Positions 1-10,777 are shown, counted from the first letter of the stretch. The stretch: DNA of 56,387 nucleotides from PALSA-1004 sp046715035 (GCA_046715035.1 JBKJZR010000179.1:1-56387); one strand, 5' to 3'. Translations and numbers: made by a program. Notes: a model not told the origin generated them from the sequence alone.

Positions 1-1223
<1,223 letters not shown>

Positions 1224-1306
1224 CTTGGCTTCCTAATATTCGATTCGATTGCGTATCTGCAAGCGCACACCCGCGCGCCTTTACCACGATCGGTAATTGC
1301 CGCGCC

Positions 1307-2170
1307 TCATACGGCCGCAGCGCCGCCGACGATCTCCGACAGTTCTTTCGTGATCGAAGCCTGGCGCGTCTTGTTGTAGATCAGCGTGAGTTCATCGATC
1401 ACATTGCCGGCATTGTCCGATGCCGCTTTCATCGCCACCATGCGCGCGCTCTGCTCCGACGACATGTTTTCAGACACGGCCTGGTAGACCAGCGCTTCAA
1501 TATATCGGGTGAGCACTTGGTCCAGCACCGCCTTCGCCTCGGGCTCATAGATGTAGTCCCACGCGCCCGTCGGCACGCCCAGCTTTTCGCCCGAAAGCGG
1601 CAGCAGCTGCTCCATCACCGGCTCCTGCTTCATCGTGTTGATGAACTTGGTGTAGAAAATCATCAGCTGATCGAAGCGGTCGTTGGTATACCCATCGAGC
1701 ATCACCTTGATGGCGCCGATCAGCTTCTCCATGTTGGGCTTGTCGCCGAGGCCGATCACGTGCGAAACGACGGTGGCACCCAGCCGCTGCATGAACCCGA
1801 CCCCCTTATTACCCAGTGCGCAGACCTCGAATTGCTCGCCCTGCGACTCCCACTCCCGCATCCGGGACAGGGCCATGCGCAGCACGTTGGTATTCATGCC
1901 GCCGCACAAGCCTTTGTCGGTCGTGATGACGATGATGCCGATCTTCTTCACGGTGTCGCGCGCGACGAGGAACGGATGGCGATACTCGGGGTTGGCATGG
2001 CTGATGTGCGCGGCGACGTTGCGGATCTTCTCGCCATAGGGCCGCGATGCGCGCATGCGCTCCTGCGCCTTCTTCATCTTCGAAGCCGCGACCATCTCCA
2101 TCGCCTTGGTGATCTTGCGCGTGTTTTGCACGCTTTTGATCTTGTTGCGTATCTCTTTGCTGCCGGGCAT
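1307..2170 (-). CDS. atpG: F1 ATP synthase gamma subunit
   Basis: Central rotor shaft of F1, coupling rotation of the c-ring to catalysis in the alpha/beta hexamer. The product has 287 residues, the usual size. The N-terminal coiled-coil helix begins MPGSKEIRNKIKSVQNTRKI and the C-terminal helix contains MVAMKAASDNAGNVIDEL; together these form the antiparallel shaft. The ITTDKGLCGGMN segment at about residue 85 is typical of the family. The gene lies 73 bp after atpA and 83 bp before atpD, inside the atp operon. Confidence 0.97.
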   Translation of the reverse strand: MPGSKEIRNKIKSVQNTRKITKAMEMVAASKMKKAQERMRASRPYGEKIRNVAAHISHANPEYRHPFLVARDTVKKIGIIVITTDKGLCGGMNTNVLRMALSRMREWESQGEQFEVCALGNKGVGFMQRLGATVVSHVIGLGDKPNMEKLIGAIKVMLDGYTNDRFDQLMIFYTKFINTMKQEPVMEQLLPLSGEKLGVPTGAWDYIYEPEAKAVLDQVLTRYIEALVYQAVSENMSSEQSARMVAMKAASDNAGNVIDELTLIYNKTRQASITKELSEIVGGAAAV

Positions 2171-2243
2171 GTATGGGGTCCGCTGTGGCCGTGCTGCGAC
2201 GCTTCAGCCGCTGATGTCTGGTGCCGCTACCGACGTTATCCGG

Positions 2244-3788
2244 TCAGAATGTGCCGTCCTTCTTGAAATCCTTGACCGCTTCGTGCAGCTTTTCCTCGTC
2301 GTCCTTTGACAGATCATTGGTGCTTTCGATGCGGCTGACGAGATCGCCGAATTTGCCCTTGACGTGGGCGCGCAGGGCGCGCTCGGCGGACAGCGCTTTC
2401 TTGACATCGATATCGTCGAAGTAGCCGTTGTTGACCGCGAACAGCGTCAGCGCCATTTCCCAGACCTGCAGCGGCTCGTACTGCGGCTGCTTCATCAACT
2501 CGGTGACCATCCGTCCCCGCTCGAGCTGTTTGCGGGTCGCCTCGTCGAGATCGGAAGCAAACTGTGCGAACGCCGCGAGCTCACGGTATTGGGCGAGCGC
2601 CAGGCGCACTCCGCCGCCGAGCTTTTTGATCACTTTCGTCTGCGCCGCCCCACCCACCCGCGACACGGAGATGCCGGCATTGATCGCCGGCCGGATACCC
2701 GCGTTGAACAGGTCGGTCTCGAGAAATATCTGCCCGTCGGTGATAGAAATGACGTTGGTGGGGACGAACGCAGTGACGTCGCCGGCCTGCGTTTCGATGA
2801 TGGGCAGCGCGGTCAATGATCCGGTCTTCCCCTTGACTTCGCCCTTGGTGAACTGCGCGACGAATTCCTCGTTTACCCGTGCAGCGCGCTCGAGCAGACG
2901 GCTGTGCAGATAAAAGACGTCGCCCGGATATGCTTCGCGTCCCGGCGGCCGACGCAGCAGCAAGGACACCTGGCGGTACGCCCACGCCTGCTTGGTCAGG
3001 TCGTCGTAGATGATCAACGCGTCCCGGCCGCGGTCACGAAAATACTCGCCCATGGTGCAGCCGGAGTAGGGCGCGATGTACTGCATCGCCGCCGACTCCG
3101 CGGCCGTCGCCGCAACCACGATCGTGTACGCCATCGCGCCGTGCTCTTCGAGTTTTCTGACGACGTTGACGACCGAGGACGCCTTCTGGCCGATCGCGAC
3201 ATAAATGCAAATGAGATCCTTGCCCTTCTGGTTGATGATGGTGTCGATCGCAACCGCGGTCTTGCCGGTCTGGCGGTCACCGATGATCAGCTCGCGCTGG
3301 CCGCGTCCTACCGGCACCATCGAGTCGATCGATTTGAGTCCCGTCTGCACGGGCTGCGAAACCGACTTGCGCGCGATGACGCCCGGCGCGACTTTCTCGA
3401 TCACGTCCGTGAGCTTGGCGTTCACCGGACCCTTGCCATCGATCGGCTGTCCCAGGGAGTTCACCACGCGGCCGATCAGCTCGGGACCGACGGGCACATC
3501 GAGAATGCGTCCCGTGCACTTCACCGTATCGCCCTCCGAGATGTGCTCGTACGCACCGAGCACCACGGCACCCACTGAGTCGCGTTCGAGGTTGAGCGCT
3601 AGCCCGAAGGTATTGTTCGGGAACTCGAGCATTTCCCCCGCCATCGCGTCGGAAAGTCCATGGATGCGGCAAATGCCGTCAGTCACCGTCACGACGGTGC
3701 CCTGGGTCCGAACGTCGGCCGACAGCGCGAGATTCTGTATCCTGCTGCGGATCAGTTCACTGATTTCGGATGGATTGAGTTGCTGCAT
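2244..3788 (-). CDS. atpA: F1 ATP synthase alpha subunit
   Basis: Non-catalytic nucleotide-binding subunit of the F1 hexamer. The product has 514 residues. The Walker A motif GDRQTGKT is at residues 170-177, and VGRGQRELIIG just before it is typical of alpha subunits. The segment around residue 370 contains PAINAGISVSRVGGAAQ, a conserved alpha-subunit signature. It starts with ATG (MQQLNPSEISELI), 39 bp after the end of atpH. Strong family match, no oddities. Confidence 0.98.
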   Translation of the reverse strand: MQQLNPSEISELIRSRIQNLALSADVRTQGTVVTVTDGICRIHGLSDAMAGEMLEFPNNTFGLALNLERDSVGAVVLGAYEHISEGDTVKCTGRILDVPVGPELIGRVVNSLGQPIDGKGPVNAKLTDVIEKVAPGVIARKSVSQPVQTGLKSIDSMVPVGRGQRELIIGDRQTGKTAVAIDTIINQKGKDLICIYVAIGQKASSVVNVVRKLEEHGAMAYTIVVAATAAESAAMQYIAPYSGCTMGEYFRDRGRDALIIYDDLTKQAWAYRQVSLLLRRPPGREAYPGDVFYLHSRLLERAARVNEEFVAQFTKGEVKGKTGSLTALPIIETQAGDVTAFVPTNVISITDGQIFLETDLFNAGIRPAINAGISVSRVGGAAQTKVIKKLGGGVRLALAQYRELAAFAQFASDLDEATRKQLERGRMVTELMKQPQYEPLQVWEMALTLFAVNNGYFDDIDVKKALSAERALRAHVKGKFGDLVSRIESTNDLSKDDEEKLHEAVKDFKKDGTF

Positions 3789-3827
3789 AGCTGCTCCTTG
3801 AGTTCCGTCGGTTGCGCGACGCGCGGG

Positions 3828-4367
3828 TTAGGCTCTGCCGAGGCTGGCGGCCATGGCAGCAAGCCTGCCGCGCACCGATCCGTCGATCACTTCGTCGCCG
3901 ACGGCGATGCGCACGCCGCCGATCAACTCCCGATCGACACCGACCTGGGGGTTGATCCTGCGCTTGAAACGCCGTTCGAGGTCGGCGACTAGGTCGGCAA
4001 GTTGCGAGTCCCCGAGAGGAAATGCCGTCGTGACATGGGCGTCGATCACACCCTCGCGCTCGTTCTTGAGCGTTTCGAATATCCTGCTGATTTCCGGCAG
4101 CAGCGCGAGCCGGTCATTCTCGATCAGCACGCGCACGAAATTCTGTGACTCGGCCCCGAGCTCTTCGCCCCCCAGCGAGGCGAACAGTCCATATAGCCGT
4201 TCGGCCGGCAGATTGGGATTATCCATGCAGCCGCGCATGTCCGGGTGCCGCGCCGCCTGCGCCAAATTGGCGAGCAGCTTCGACCATGCGGGCAACGCCT
4301 GCGCCTGGTCCGCCAGTTCGAACACCGCCTCGGCGTACGGTCTGGCTATGGTTGCTACTTCAGCCAT
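3828..4367 (-). CDS. atpH: F1 ATP synthase delta subunit
   Basis: Stator protein joining the top of the alpha3/beta3 hexamer to the b-subunit stalk (OSCP type). The product has 179 residues, the normal length. It begins MAEVATIARPYAEAVFELA, the standard N-terminal helix of the family, and its C-terminal part carries the RINPQVGVDRELIGGVRIAVGDEVIDG-type beta segment. It starts 5 bp after the stop of atpF, so translational coupling is likely. Confidence 0.96.
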   Translation of the reverse strand: MAEVATIARPYAEAVFELADQAQALPAWSKLLANLAQAARHPDMRGCMDNPNLPAERLYGLFASLGGEELGAESQNFVRVLIENDRLALLPEISRIFETLKNEREGVIDAHVTTAFPLGDSQLADLVADLERRFKRRINPQVGVDRELIGGVRIAVGDEVIDGSVRGRLAAMAASLGRA

Positions 4368-4372
4368 GGAGA

Positions 4373-4843
4373 CTAGATTTCCTGCTTGAGCTGGTTCAGC
4401 AAATCGCTATGCGCCTGCGCGTCGACTTCGCGACGCAGGATCTTTTCGGCGCCAGCAACCGCCAGCGCCGCAACCTGCTCGCGCAGCAGCTCGCGGGCGC
4501 GCGAGACTTCCTGATCGATCTCGGCCTTGGCCGCGGCTTTTTCGCGGTTGCCTTCCTCCCGCGCAGTTCCTTTGGCTTCTTCGACCATCTGCACTGCGCG
4601 CTGCTCCGCCAGGCGGACTATCTCCTGCGCGCGCTCGCGAGCCTGCACCAGTTCTTCGTTGGCGCGCTTGCCGGCCAGTTCCAGCTCCTGCCGGCCTTTC
4701 TCGCCTGCGGCAAGTCCATCGGCGATCTGTTTCTGCCGGGCTTCGACGGCACGCATCAGCGGCGGCCAGATGAATCTGGCCGTAAACCAGATGAACGCCG
4801 CGAAAGTGATCGCCTGCGCGACCAGTGTAAAGTTGAGGTTCAT
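4373..4843 (-). CDS. atpF: F0 ATP synthase b subunit
   Basis: Peripheral stalk subunit anchoring F1 to the membrane sector. The product has 156 residues: one N-terminal membrane helix (about residues 5-25, containing LVAQAITFAAFIWFTARF) followed by a long charged alpha-helical segment rich in Glu, Arg and Ala that forms the stator coiled coil. Length and layout match bacterial b subunits. It lies between atpE (34 bp upstream) and atpH (5 bp downstream). Confidence 0.96.
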   Translation of the reverse strand: MNLNFTLVAQAITFAAFIWFTARFIWPPLMRAVEARQKQIADGLAAGEKGRQELELAGKRANEELVQARERAQEIVRLAEQRAVQMVEEAKGTAREEGNREKAAAKAEIDQEVSRARELLREQVAALAVAGAEKILRREVDAQAHSDLLNQLKQEI

Positions 4844-4877
4844 GGGTTGTTTCCCTCTCGGGAGCCCCGCTGCCGCG

Positions 4878-5150
4878 TTACCGCACGACCGTCAGCAGCG
4901 GATTGGCGAACGCAAAGAACATCGCGAGGCCAACGCCGATGATGAACGAGGCATCGATCAGGCCGAGCAGCAAGAAGACCTTGGCCTGTAACTGCGGCAT
5001 AAGTTCGGGCTGACGGGCCGCTCCCTCGAGAAAGCGGCTGCACATGATGCCCACGCCAATACATGCACCGAGGGCGCCCAGTCCGATCATCAAGCCGATG
5101 CCGACGCCGGTATAGGCCTGGATCATCGCCAGCATTTGTAGTTTTTCCAT
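4878..5150 (-). CDS. atpE: F0 ATP synthase c subunit
   Basis: Proteolipid of the rotor ring. The product has 90 residues forming a two-helix hairpin. The glycine-rich first helix contains GIGLMIGLGALGACIG, the polar loop contains EGAARQPE, and the second helix contains GLIDASFIIGVGL with the ion-carrying Asp66. The Gln and Glu/Thr ligands that mark sodium-translocating rings are absent, so a proton ring is inferred. It follows atpB by 46 bp, and a strong Shine-Dalgarno-like AGGAAA precedes the ATG. Confidence 0.97.
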   Translation of the reverse strand: MEKLQMLAMIQAYTGVGIGLMIGLGALGACIGVGIMCSRFLEGAARQPELMPQLQAKVFLLLGLIDASFIIGVGLAMFFAFANPLLTVVR

Positions 5151-5196
5151 TTTGTTTCCTTTCCGAAAACGACAGTGAAAGTAAGGCTGAAAAAGC

Positions 5197-6000
5197 TCAG
5201 TGATGTTCGTGCGCCATCGCCACGTAGACGATGGTCAGCATCATGAAGATGTACGCCTGCAGCGCAACGATCAGAATATGGAAGATGGCCCAGCCGAGGC
5301 CCAGCACGAACGCGAAAACGGTGCCGATGAGGCTGGTTGCCGCCATCATCCACAACAGCAGGAAGATGATCTCCCCGGCGTACATGTTTCCAAACAACCG
5401 CAGCGAGTGCGACAAGGGTTTGGAAATGTACTCGACGAGGTTGAACAGAAAGTTCGCGGGCCACAGCAGCGGGTTCGCTCCGAACGGGGAGCAGAACAGT
5501 TCGTGTATCCAGCCGCCCAAGCCTTTGACCTTGATGCTGTAGAAAATCATCAGTGCCCACACCGCGAGCGCGAGCGCGAAGGTGGTGTTCACGTCCGCAG
5601 TCGGCACGATCCGGAAGCCCTCCGGCGCGAACAAATGCGTCACAGCGGCAACCCAGTCGACGGGTAGGAAGTCCATCGCATTCATCAGCAGCACCCAGAT
5701 GAATACGGTCAGGGCGAGCGGCGAAACAAAGCTGCGATCGCCGTGGAAGATGCCCTTCACCTGCTCGTCGACGAAATCGACCGCCAGCTCGACGAAAGCC
5801 TGCCGCTTGCCGGGAACCCCCGCGGTAGCGCCGCGCACCGCCCACCACAGAAAGCCGAATCCCATGATGCCGAGCAATATCGAAACAACCAGGCTGTCGA
5901 CATGCAGTGTCCAGAACGCGCCGTCGCCGATGGGCTGCGCATTGAAGGTGAGGTGATGCCCGATGTACTCGGTCGGCGTCAGTTCTTTTGCAACAGCCAT
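5197..6000 (-). CDS. atpB: F0 ATP synthase a subunit
   Basis: Membrane subunit that forms the proton half-channels against the c-ring. The product has 267 residues with at least five membrane segments. The key region reads KPLSHSLRLFGNMYAGE at about residues 190-210 and contains the essential Arg of helix 4. The C-terminus contains ALQAYIFMMLTIVYV, the conserved last helix, with the Gln that lines the channel, and ends in a histidine-rich tail (AHEHH). It is preceded by atpI with a 9 bp gap. Confidence 0.97.
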   Translation of the reverse strand: MAVAKELTPTEYIGHHLTFNAQPIGDGAFWTLHVDSLVVSILLGIMGFGFLWWAVRGATAGVPGKRQAFVELAVDFVDEQVKGIFHGDRSFVSPLALTVFIWVLLMNAMDFLPVDWVAAVTHLFAPEGFRIVPTADVNTTFALALAVWALMIFYSIKVKGLGGWIHELFCSPFGANPLLWPANFLFNLVEYISKPLSHSLRLFGNMYAGEIIFLLLWMMAATSLIGTVFAFVLGLGWAIFHILIVALQAYIFMMLTIVYVAMAHEHH

Positions 6001-6009
6001 TGCCGGTTC

Positions 6010-6390
6010 CTATTCGGTCCTGCCGTCGCGCACTAGGATCGCTGCCTGAGACACCAGCACCGACATCACAAATGCTGTAAAAAACGCCGCCAGGACGACT
6101 TCGTGGTAAGTCGTCAGCACCAGCCAGAGCATCATTACGATCAGCGTAACCTTGCCTGCCTCGGCCCTGAGGATGGTGCGCAACGTGGCGGCCGCGGATT
6201 GAGGCCCTGCACCGGAGACCAAAATTGCAAACATCAATCCAGCCAGCCAGATCACGAGACCTCCCAACAGGGCCGACAGCGCGGCGTGCGCGCCGCCCCA
6301 TAGTGCGGCCGCCATCGCCATCGCGAGGGTGGCATGAGCCTGCCACCGTAAAACCGTGCGGAAGGGGTTGCTCTTGATGCTGAGAATCAC
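6010..6390 (-). CDS. atpI: ATP synthase subunit I
   Basis: Small hydrophobic protein at the head of the atp operon. The AtpI/UncI family assists c-ring assembly and is not part of the final enzyme. The product has 126 residues with four predicted membrane helices (about residues 15-33, 37-60, 75-95 and 98-118). Sequence conservation in this family is low, so the call rests mainly on its position directly before atpB, its length and its hydropathy. A good sigma-70 promoter lies just upstream. Confidence 0.85.
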   Translation of the reverse strand: MILSIKSNPFRTVLRWQAHATLAMAMAAALWGGAHAALSALLGGLVIWLAGLMFAILVSGAGPQSAAATLRTILRAEAGKVTLIVMMLWLVLTTYHEVVLAAFFTAFVMSVLVSQAAILVRDGRTE

Positions 6391-6420
6391 TGTTTAAGCC
6401 GTCGCAGAGCAAACCCGTTG

Positions 6421-6450
6421 ATTGTACTAAGTTGCACCGCCCTGCGTCAA
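6421..6450 (-). promoter_or_regulatory. Predicted sigma-70 promoter of the atp operon
   Basis: On the minus strand TTGACG (6450-6445) is followed after 18 bp by TACAAT (6426-6421). Each hexamer differs from consensus at one position. It sits in the 90 bp gap between parB and atpI and points into atpI. The placement gives a short leader of about 25 bases before the atpI start codon. Confidence 0.65.
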
Positions 6451-6480
6451 ACCGCGCTGCATTGCAGCAACATCGCGTAT

Positions 6481-7341
6481 TCAGCGCTTCAGGCGAGCGA
6501 GTATGTGATCGAGCTGCGTCAGGTTCGTATACTGAATCGCCAGCGTGCCGCTGCCTTTGCGTCCGGTCTTGATCACGACGGTGGTACCCAGCGTTTGCGA
6601 TAACTCTTCTTGGAGACGAAGTACGTCGCGGTCGGCCGCGCCCCGGGGCTTTTTACCCGGCGCGGCACGGGTCAGCCGATACACGAGCTTTTCGGTATCG
6701 CGCACGGAAAGCCCCCGCGCTGCCACGGTGCGCGCTGTTTCGATCTGCTGCATGCCGGACAAGCCAAGCAGTGCGCGCGCGTGACCCATGTCGAGTTTGC
6801 CCTGTTGCACGAGCTCGCGCACGGGCGCCGCGAGCGCGAGCAGCCGCAGCAGATTGGACACCGCGCTGCGCGAGCGGCCGACGATCTCGGCCGCGCGATC
6901 GTGCGTCAGGCCGAACTCTTCGATCAGGCGCAGGATGCCGTTGGCCTGCTCGAGAGGATCGAGATCCTCGCGCTGAATGTTCTCGATCAGCGCCATGGCG
7001 AGAGCCGCGTTGTCGGGAACTGCGCGAACCAGCACTGGCACCGTATCGAGCCCTGCCATGCGGGCGGCGCGCCAGCGCCGCTCGCCCGCGATCATCTCGT
7101 AGCGCCCCTCGCCGACCGGACGCACCAGAATCGGCTGGATCACGCCCTGTTGGCCTATCGACGCCGCGAGTTCCCTGAGCGACGCCTCGTCCATATGCGT
7201 ACGCGGCTGATATCTGCCGGGACGCAGGAGCTCGAGCTTGAGCTCTCCCGGCTGATCCCGGGCAGCTGACGGCGGTGCCGTATCGCCGCCGCCGAGCAGC
7301 GCGTCGAGCCCGCGACCCAGTCCTTTGAGCTTCGCCATCAT
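6481..7341 (-). CDS. parB: Chromosome partitioning protein ParB
   Basis: CTP-dependent clamp that loads at parS sites and forms the partition complex near the origin. The product has 286 residues from the first of two adjacent ATG codons (MMAKLKGLGRGLDALLG). That ATG overlaps the parA stop by 4 bp. The second ATG (7338) has better spacing from GGAGG, so the true start may be one codon later. The CTP-binding motif GERRWRAA is at about residue 90, ENIQREDLDPLEQA follows, and a helix-turn-helix contains RAAEIVGRSRSAVSNLLRL. The C-terminus is the dimerisation domain. Cognate parS sites occur at 10778-10811. Confidence 0.96.
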   Translation of the reverse strand: MMAKLKGLGRGLDALLGGGDTAPPSAARDQPGELKLELLRPGRYQPRTHMDEASLRELAASIGQQGVIQPILVRPVGEGRYEMIAGERRWRAARMAGLDTVPVLVRAVPDNAALAMALIENIQREDLDPLEQANGILRLIEEFGLTHDRAAEIVGRSRSAVSNLLRLLALAAPVRELVQQGKLDMGHARALLGLSGMQQIETARTVAARGLSVRDTEKLVYRLTRAAPGKKPRGAADRDVLRLQEELSQTLGTTVVIKTGRKGSGTLAIQYTNLTQLDHILARLKR

Positions 7342-8120
7342 GCCTCCTGCGCGCGCTGCGAAGTGCGGTTGAGCATCTCTCCGGCGAGTGCAAGATACGC
7401 TTGGGCGCCTTTTGAAGACCGGTCGAATTCGATTGCGGGCATCCCGTGACTCGGTGCTTCCGCAAGCCGCACGTTGCGGGGAATCACCGTTCGGTAGACC
7501 TTGTCGCCGAAGTGCTGCTGCAGCTGCGCGGAAACCTGCTGGGCGAGCGTGTTGCGCGGATCGTACATCGTGCGCAGCAAACCTTCGATTTCGAGGTGCG
7601 GATTGAGGTGCGCCCGCACTTTCTTGACGGTCTGCACGAGATCGCTGAGCCCCTCGAGCGCGTAATATTCGCACTGCATTGGAATCAACACCGCATGCGC
7701 TGCGGTCAGGCCATTCACCGTCAGCAGATTCAATGCAGGCGGGCAGTCGATCAGGATGAAATCATAAGCGGGGAGCAGCGGCGCCAGCGCGATGCTGAGC
7801 CTCGTTTCGCGGTGTTCGACATCGACGAGCTCGACTTCTGCGCCGGCAAGCTCGCGGTTGCTGGGAATCACATCGTAGCCTCCATGAGCCGAGGGCAGGC
7901 GCACTTGCGCAAGGCCGGCTTCGCCGAGGAGCACCTGATACACCGTTCGCGGGAGGGCGCGTTTGTCGATGCCGCTTCCCATCGTGGCGTTGCCCTGCGG
8001 ATCGAGATCGATGAGCAGCACGCGCTGCCGGGTGAGAGCGAGGCTGGCGGCGAGATTGACGCTGGTAGTGGTCTTGCCGACGCCACCTTTCTGGTTCGTG
8101 ACCGCAAGCACTCTCGCCAT
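7338..8120 (-). CDS. parA: Chromosome partitioning ATPase ParA (Soj)
   Basis: Deviant Walker ATPase that drives segregation of ParB-parS complexes along the nucleoid. The product has 260 residues. The deviant Walker A KGGVGKTT is at residues 11-18, the Walker A' region reads VLLIDLDPQGNATMG, and Walker B reads FILIDCPPALNLLT at about residue 120. It lacks an N-terminal DNA-binding domain, as expected for chromosomal (Soj-type) ParA. It follows rsmG by 84 bp and overlaps parB by 4 bp. Confidence 0.97.
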   Translation of the reverse strand: MARVLAVTNQKGGVGKTTTSVNLAASLALTRQRVLLIDLDPQGNATMGSGIDKRALPRTVYQVLLGEAGLAQVRLPSAHGGYDVIPSNRELAGAEVELVDVEHRETRLSIALAPLLPAYDFILIDCPPALNLLTVNGLTAAHAVLIPMQCEYYALEGLSDLVQTVKKVRAHLNPHLEIEGLLRTMYDPRNTLAQQVSAQLQQHFGDKVYRTVIPRNVRLAEAPSHGMPAIEFDRSSKGAQAYLALAGEMLNRTSQRAQEA

Positions 8121-8204
8121 TGCGCTATCGCGGTACGCGCGTGAGAGCTGTCGTTGGATGTCGCCCCACTTGCGCGCGAGCGGCGAGTGCGTTGACCATG
8201 TCTC

Positions 8205-8831
8205 TCAACCTGCAGGCGCGAGCAAAACCAGATGGCGCTGTGCGCGCACCCCGGGCACCTGCAACGGAACCACGCTGCGCACGGTATAGTCCTGCGGCAG
8301 CTGCGCAAGCTCCTCGTAGGGATAAAGGCCTTTCATTGCAGCCAGCACACCGTGCGTTGCGCACAACCTTCCCGCAAGCTGAGTAAACTCGGGAAGATCC
8401 GAGAACGCCCGCGAGATCACGACGTCGTAGCGATGCGGTGGCTGCCAGGTTTCGACCCTTTCGCACACCACTTGCACGTTGTGCAGGTCGAGCTCGATCG
8501 CCGCTTGGCGCAGAAAAGCGGCTTTTTTGTGATTGCTTTCGATCAATGCCACATCCACGTCAGGCCGCGCCAGCGCAAGCGGTATCCCTGGCAGGCCAGC
8601 GCCGCTGCCGACGTCAGCGATCGATCCCAAAGGCAAATGCGGGAGCACCGCCAGGCAGTCGAGCAGATGGTTGGCCACCATCTGCGCGCTGTCGCGCACC
8701 GCGGTCAGATTATGCACGCGATTCCATTTCGCGATTAGCGCGATATAGGCGAGCAACTGGTGCTGAATCGCTGCATCGACGGGCACATTGAGCTTGGCGA
8801 TGCCCTGCGCCAATTTGCCCGCCAGATTCAT
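8205..8831 (-). CDS. rsmG: 16S rRNA (guanine527-N7)-methyltransferase
   Basis: SAM-dependent methyltransferase (GidB) that modifies G527 in the 530 loop of 16S rRNA. The product has 208 residues. The SAM-binding motif IADVGSGAGLPGIPLALA lies at residues 71-88, after HNLTAVRD, a conserved N-terminal signature. The ATG overlaps the mnmG stop by 4 bp (ATGA), indicating translational coupling within the mnmG-rsmG-parA-parB group. Confidence 0.96.
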   Translation of the reverse strand: MNLAGKLAQGIAKLNVPVDAAIQHQLLAYIALIAKWNRVHNLTAVRDSAQMVANHLLDCLAVLPHLPLGSIADVGSGAGLPGIPLALARPDVDVALIESNHKKAAFLRQAAIELDLHNVQVVCERVETWQPPHRYDVVISRAFSDLPEFTQLAGRLCATHGVLAAMKGLYPYEELAQLPQDYTVRSVVPLQVPGVRAQRHLVLLAPAG

Positions 8832-10720
8832 GCCGAGCGTTGTTCCCGTTTGGCAAACCCGCGTTTCAGGTGCACGAGCAACAGCGATATCGCAGCGGGC
8901 GTTACTCCTGACACGCGCGACGCCTGACCGATCGTTTCCGGGCGGTGCTGATTCAGTTTCTGCTGAACTTCCGCGGAGAGTCCGCGCACTTGCCGATAAT
9001 CGACGTCGGTGGGCAGCCGCGTGGTTTCATAGTCGGCCTGGCGCTGGATCTCGGCATGCTGACGCTGGATATAGCCTTCATATTTACAATCGATCTCGAC
9101 CTGCTCTGCAACGGTCGCATCGGCCGCGCCGGGGCCCGCGCCCGGCAGCGTCATCAAATTGGCGTACGACACTCCGGGCCTGCGCAGCAATTCGCGCAGC
9201 GTGTACTCACGGTCGATACCCTGGCCGAGCACGCGCTCGCTGTGCTGGGCGACCACTTGCGGATTCACCCACGTCGAGCGCAGCCGCTCTGCCTCGCGTG
9301 CCACCGCATCGCGCTTGCGGTCAAACCGCTCCCAGCGCGCATCATCGACGAGTCCAAGGCGCCGACCGATCTCCGTGAGCCGCATATCGGCGTTATCTTC
9401 GCGCAGGCTCAGCCGGTATTCGGCGCGACTCGTAAACATCCGATACGGCTCGGAGACGCCACGCGTGACCAGGTCATCGACGAGAACTCCGAGATAGGCC
9501 TCGCCGCGCTTCGGCCACCACGCAGTCTCACCCCCTACGAAACGCGCCGCGTTGATTCCCGCCAGCAGGCCCTGCGCCGCGGCTTCCTCGTAGCCGGTGG
9601 TGCCGTTGATCTGGCCTGCGAAGAAAAGTCCTGCGATCGATCGGGTTTCCAGCGAGGCGCGCAATGCGCGGGGGTCGAAGTAATCGTATTCGATCGCGTA
9701 GCCGGGCCGGGTGATGTGCGCACGCTCGAGGCCGGGAATCGAACGCACCAGCGCCGCTTGCACGTCGAACGGGAGACTGGTCGAAATGCCGTTCGGGTAG
9801 TACTCAGTAATCGTAAGTCCTTCAGGCTCAAGGAAAATCTGGTGGCTAGCGCGGTCGGCAAAGCGCACGATCTTGTCTTCGATCGAGGGGCAGTACCGAG
9901 GGCCCGTGCCCGCGATGACCCCGGTGTAAAGAGGCGATCTATCGAGACCATTGCGAATGATTTCGTGCGTTTCCGGAGTCGTTTGGGTGATCCAGCACGA
10001 CACCTGCCGCGGATGCATCCCGGCAGAAGCGACGAACGAAAAGACGGGCGCGGGCGTATCGCCGGGCTGCTCGGCCAAGCCTGAAAAATTGATCGACCGG
10101 CCATCGATGCGTGGCGGTGTTCCGGTTTTCAGCCGCCCCACGGGCATTTTCAACTCGCGCAGGCGCGCGGCCAGCGTCGCAGCCGGGGGGTCCCCGGCCC
10201 TTCCCCCCGCATGATTTTGCAATCCGACGTGGATCAGGCCCGCTAAAAAGGTGCCGGCGGTCAAAACCACGCTCTCGGCGCCAAACCGCAGGCCCATTTG
10301 CGTGACAACGCCAGCGACTCGATCTCCTTCCACCCACAAGTCGTCCACCGCTTGTTGAAAGATGGAAAGCCCGGCCGCGTGCTCCAGCCGACTGCGGATC
10401 GCCGCTTTGTAAAGCAGGCGATCGGCCTGCGCGCGGGTAGCCCGCACGGCGTGGCCTTTGCTCGAATTGAGGATGCGAAACTGGATACCAGCCTCGTCGG
10501 TGGCGATAGCCATCGCGCCACCGAGCGCATCGATTTCCTTCACGAGATGGCCTTTGCCGATGCCGCCGATAGAAGGATTGCACGACATCTGGCCCAGGGT
10601 TTCGACGTTGTGGGTCAATAACAGCGTCCTGCGCCCCATCCGCGCCGCTGCCAGCGCAGCCTCGGTGCCGGCATGCCCGCCGCCGACGACGATCACCTCG
10701 AATTTATCGTGGAAGTTCAC
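8828..10720 (-). CDS. mnmG: tRNA uridine-34 cmnm5 modification enzyme MnmG
   Basis: FAD-dependent partner of MnmE (GidA) that installs the 5-carboxymethylaminomethyl group on wobble uridine of tRNAs. From the GTG at 10720 it has 630 residues, almost the length of E. coli MnmG; an in-frame TTG at 10747 would add nine residues but has no family support. The FAD-binding GGGHAGTEAALAAARMG begins near residue 13. Other family segments are NPSIGGIGKGHLVKEIDALGG and GTTGYEEAAAQGL. Two parS sites lie immediately upstream of the start. Confidence 0.96.
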   Translation of the reverse strand: MNFHDKFEVIVVGGGHAGTEAALAAARMGRRTLLLTHNVETLGQMSCNPSIGGIGKGHLVKEIDALGGAMAIATDEAGIQFRILNSSKGHAVRATRAQADRLLYKAAIRSRLEHAAGLSIFQQAVDDLWVEGDRVAGVVTQMGLRFGAESVVLTAGTFLAGLIHVGLQNHAGGRAGDPPAATLAARLRELKMPVGRLKTGTPPRIDGRSINFSGLAEQPGDTPAPVFSFVASAGMHPRQVSCWITQTTPETHEIIRNGLDRSPLYTGVIAGTGPRYCPSIEDKIVRFADRASHQIFLEPEGLTITEYYPNGISTSLPFDVQAALVRSIPGLERAHITRPGYAIEYDYFDPRALRASLETRSIAGLFFAGQINGTTGYEEAAAQGLLAGINAARFVGGETAWWPKRGEAYLGVLVDDLVTRGVSEPYRMFTSRAEYRLSLREDNADMRLTEIGRRLGLVDDARWERFDRKRDAVAREAERLRSTWVNPQVVAQHSERVLGQGIDREYTLRELLRRPGVSYANLMTLPGAGPGAADATVAEQVEIDCKYEGYIQRQHAEIQRQADYETTRLPTDVDYRQVRGLSAEVQQKLNQHRPETIGQASRVSGVTPAAISLLLVHLKRGFAKREQRSA

Positions 10721-10777
10721 AAAACACCCGCTGTTTGAGGGCCGCAATGATATCCCAAATCAGCCCTCCAGCCGAGA